A stretch of 64,000 nucleotides of DNA. It comes from Nostoc linckia z4 (GTDB lineage: Bacteria > Cyanobacteriota > Cyanobacteriia > Cyanobacteriales > Nostocaceae). The stretch lies in contig NZ_LAHA01000001.1 in the NCBI RefSeq assembly GCF_002608075.1, forward strand, positions 383,014-447,013, given 5' to 3'. Both the position numbers and the translations under genes were made by a program. Under the pieces are notes generated by a model. The model had not been told where the DNA came from and did not search any database. It saw only the letters and a program-made list of their open reading frames with translations. Of the stretch, positions 63,970 to 64,000 are shown one piece after another (position 1 is the stretch's first letter; every line of letters starts with the position of its first letter).

Positions 63970-64000
63970 ATGGCTCAATTTTCGGAATCAGCAGACGTGC
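63970..64000 (+). CDS. petC: Cytochrome b6f Rieske iron-sulfur protein (partial, start only)
   Basis: Only the first ten residues are in the window: MAQFSESADV. Cyanobacterial PetC proteins commonly begin MAQFS.S.DVPDMGRRQFMN. The tatC/DUF3067 neighbourhood supports the call. The rest lies beyond the window. Confidence 0.75.
   Translation, partial: MAQFSESADV

Overview
The window is chromosomal DNA from a filamentous, probably heterocyst-forming cyanobacterium (Nostoc/Calothrix/Tolypothrix-like). Evidence: cyanobacterial ribosomal gene order beginning with rplC and lacking rpmD and rpsN, ndhN divergent from rplC, CGLD27 and DUF3067 proteins, a tatC/petC neighbourhood, frequent HIP1 palindromes (GCGATCGC), heptamer-type short tandem repeats (STRRs) in spacers, and an initiator tRNA split by a small group I intron. 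The genus is inferred from style, not from a search.

Layout. 0-1 kb: a frameshifted intron-type endonuclease gene, a terminator and tRNA-fMet with its group I intron (all minus). 1-11 kb: housekeeping and accessory genes (asparaginase, CGLD27, rsfS, two glycosyltransferases, an orphan C5 DNA methyltransferase, deoC, recO, an MFS transporter). 11-22 kb: a MITE-like element, a DUF262/DUF1524 nuclease, a matrixin-like secreted protease containing a palindromic repeat, secG, gpmI, an ABC-F ATPase, a Rpn-type nuclease with an upstream partner, and an XRE/DUF29 pair with a clear candidate operator. 22.3-40.8 kb: one long minus-strand translation cluster, transcribed rplC-rplD-rplW-rplB-rpsS-rplV-rpsC-rplP-rpmC-rpsQ-rplN-rplX-rplE-rpsH-rplF-rplR-rpsE-rplO-secY-adk-infA-rpmJ-rpsM-rpsK-rpoA-rplQ-truA-rplM-rpsI-rpmE-prfA. 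Many of its longer spacers are filled by STRRs, and rplC is preceded by an unusually structured stretch of about 450 bp.

41.6-47.8 kb: ndhN, a GNAT acetyltransferase, a cytochrome P450 and recJ. 47.8-60 kb looks like a conflict/defence island: DUF433-DUF5615 and BrnT-BrnA toxin-antitoxin pairs, a dynamin-like GTPase overlapping a small partner gene, a Rpn/DUF4351 nuclease, and an overlapping pair made of a small P-loop ATPase and a 1744-residue STAND NTPase with 14 WD40 repeats. 60-64 kb: an SDR, a short secreted-looking ORF, a second MITE-like element, tatC, a CsaA-like tRNA-binding protein, DUF3067 and the first codons of petC, whose Rieske product is a known Tat substrate.

The best candidates for an undescribed system are the ATPase + STAND-WD40 pair (52.4-59.0 kb) and the dynamin-like GTPase + partner pair (48.9-51.2 kb). 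A second theme is invasion of coding sequence by repeats: recO, recJ, rpsC, the matrixin gene, the STAND gene and a Rpn gene all carry repeat-derived segments. In the matrixin gene two 59-bp copies are read in different frames. No transposase gene, CRISPR array or rRNA was seen.
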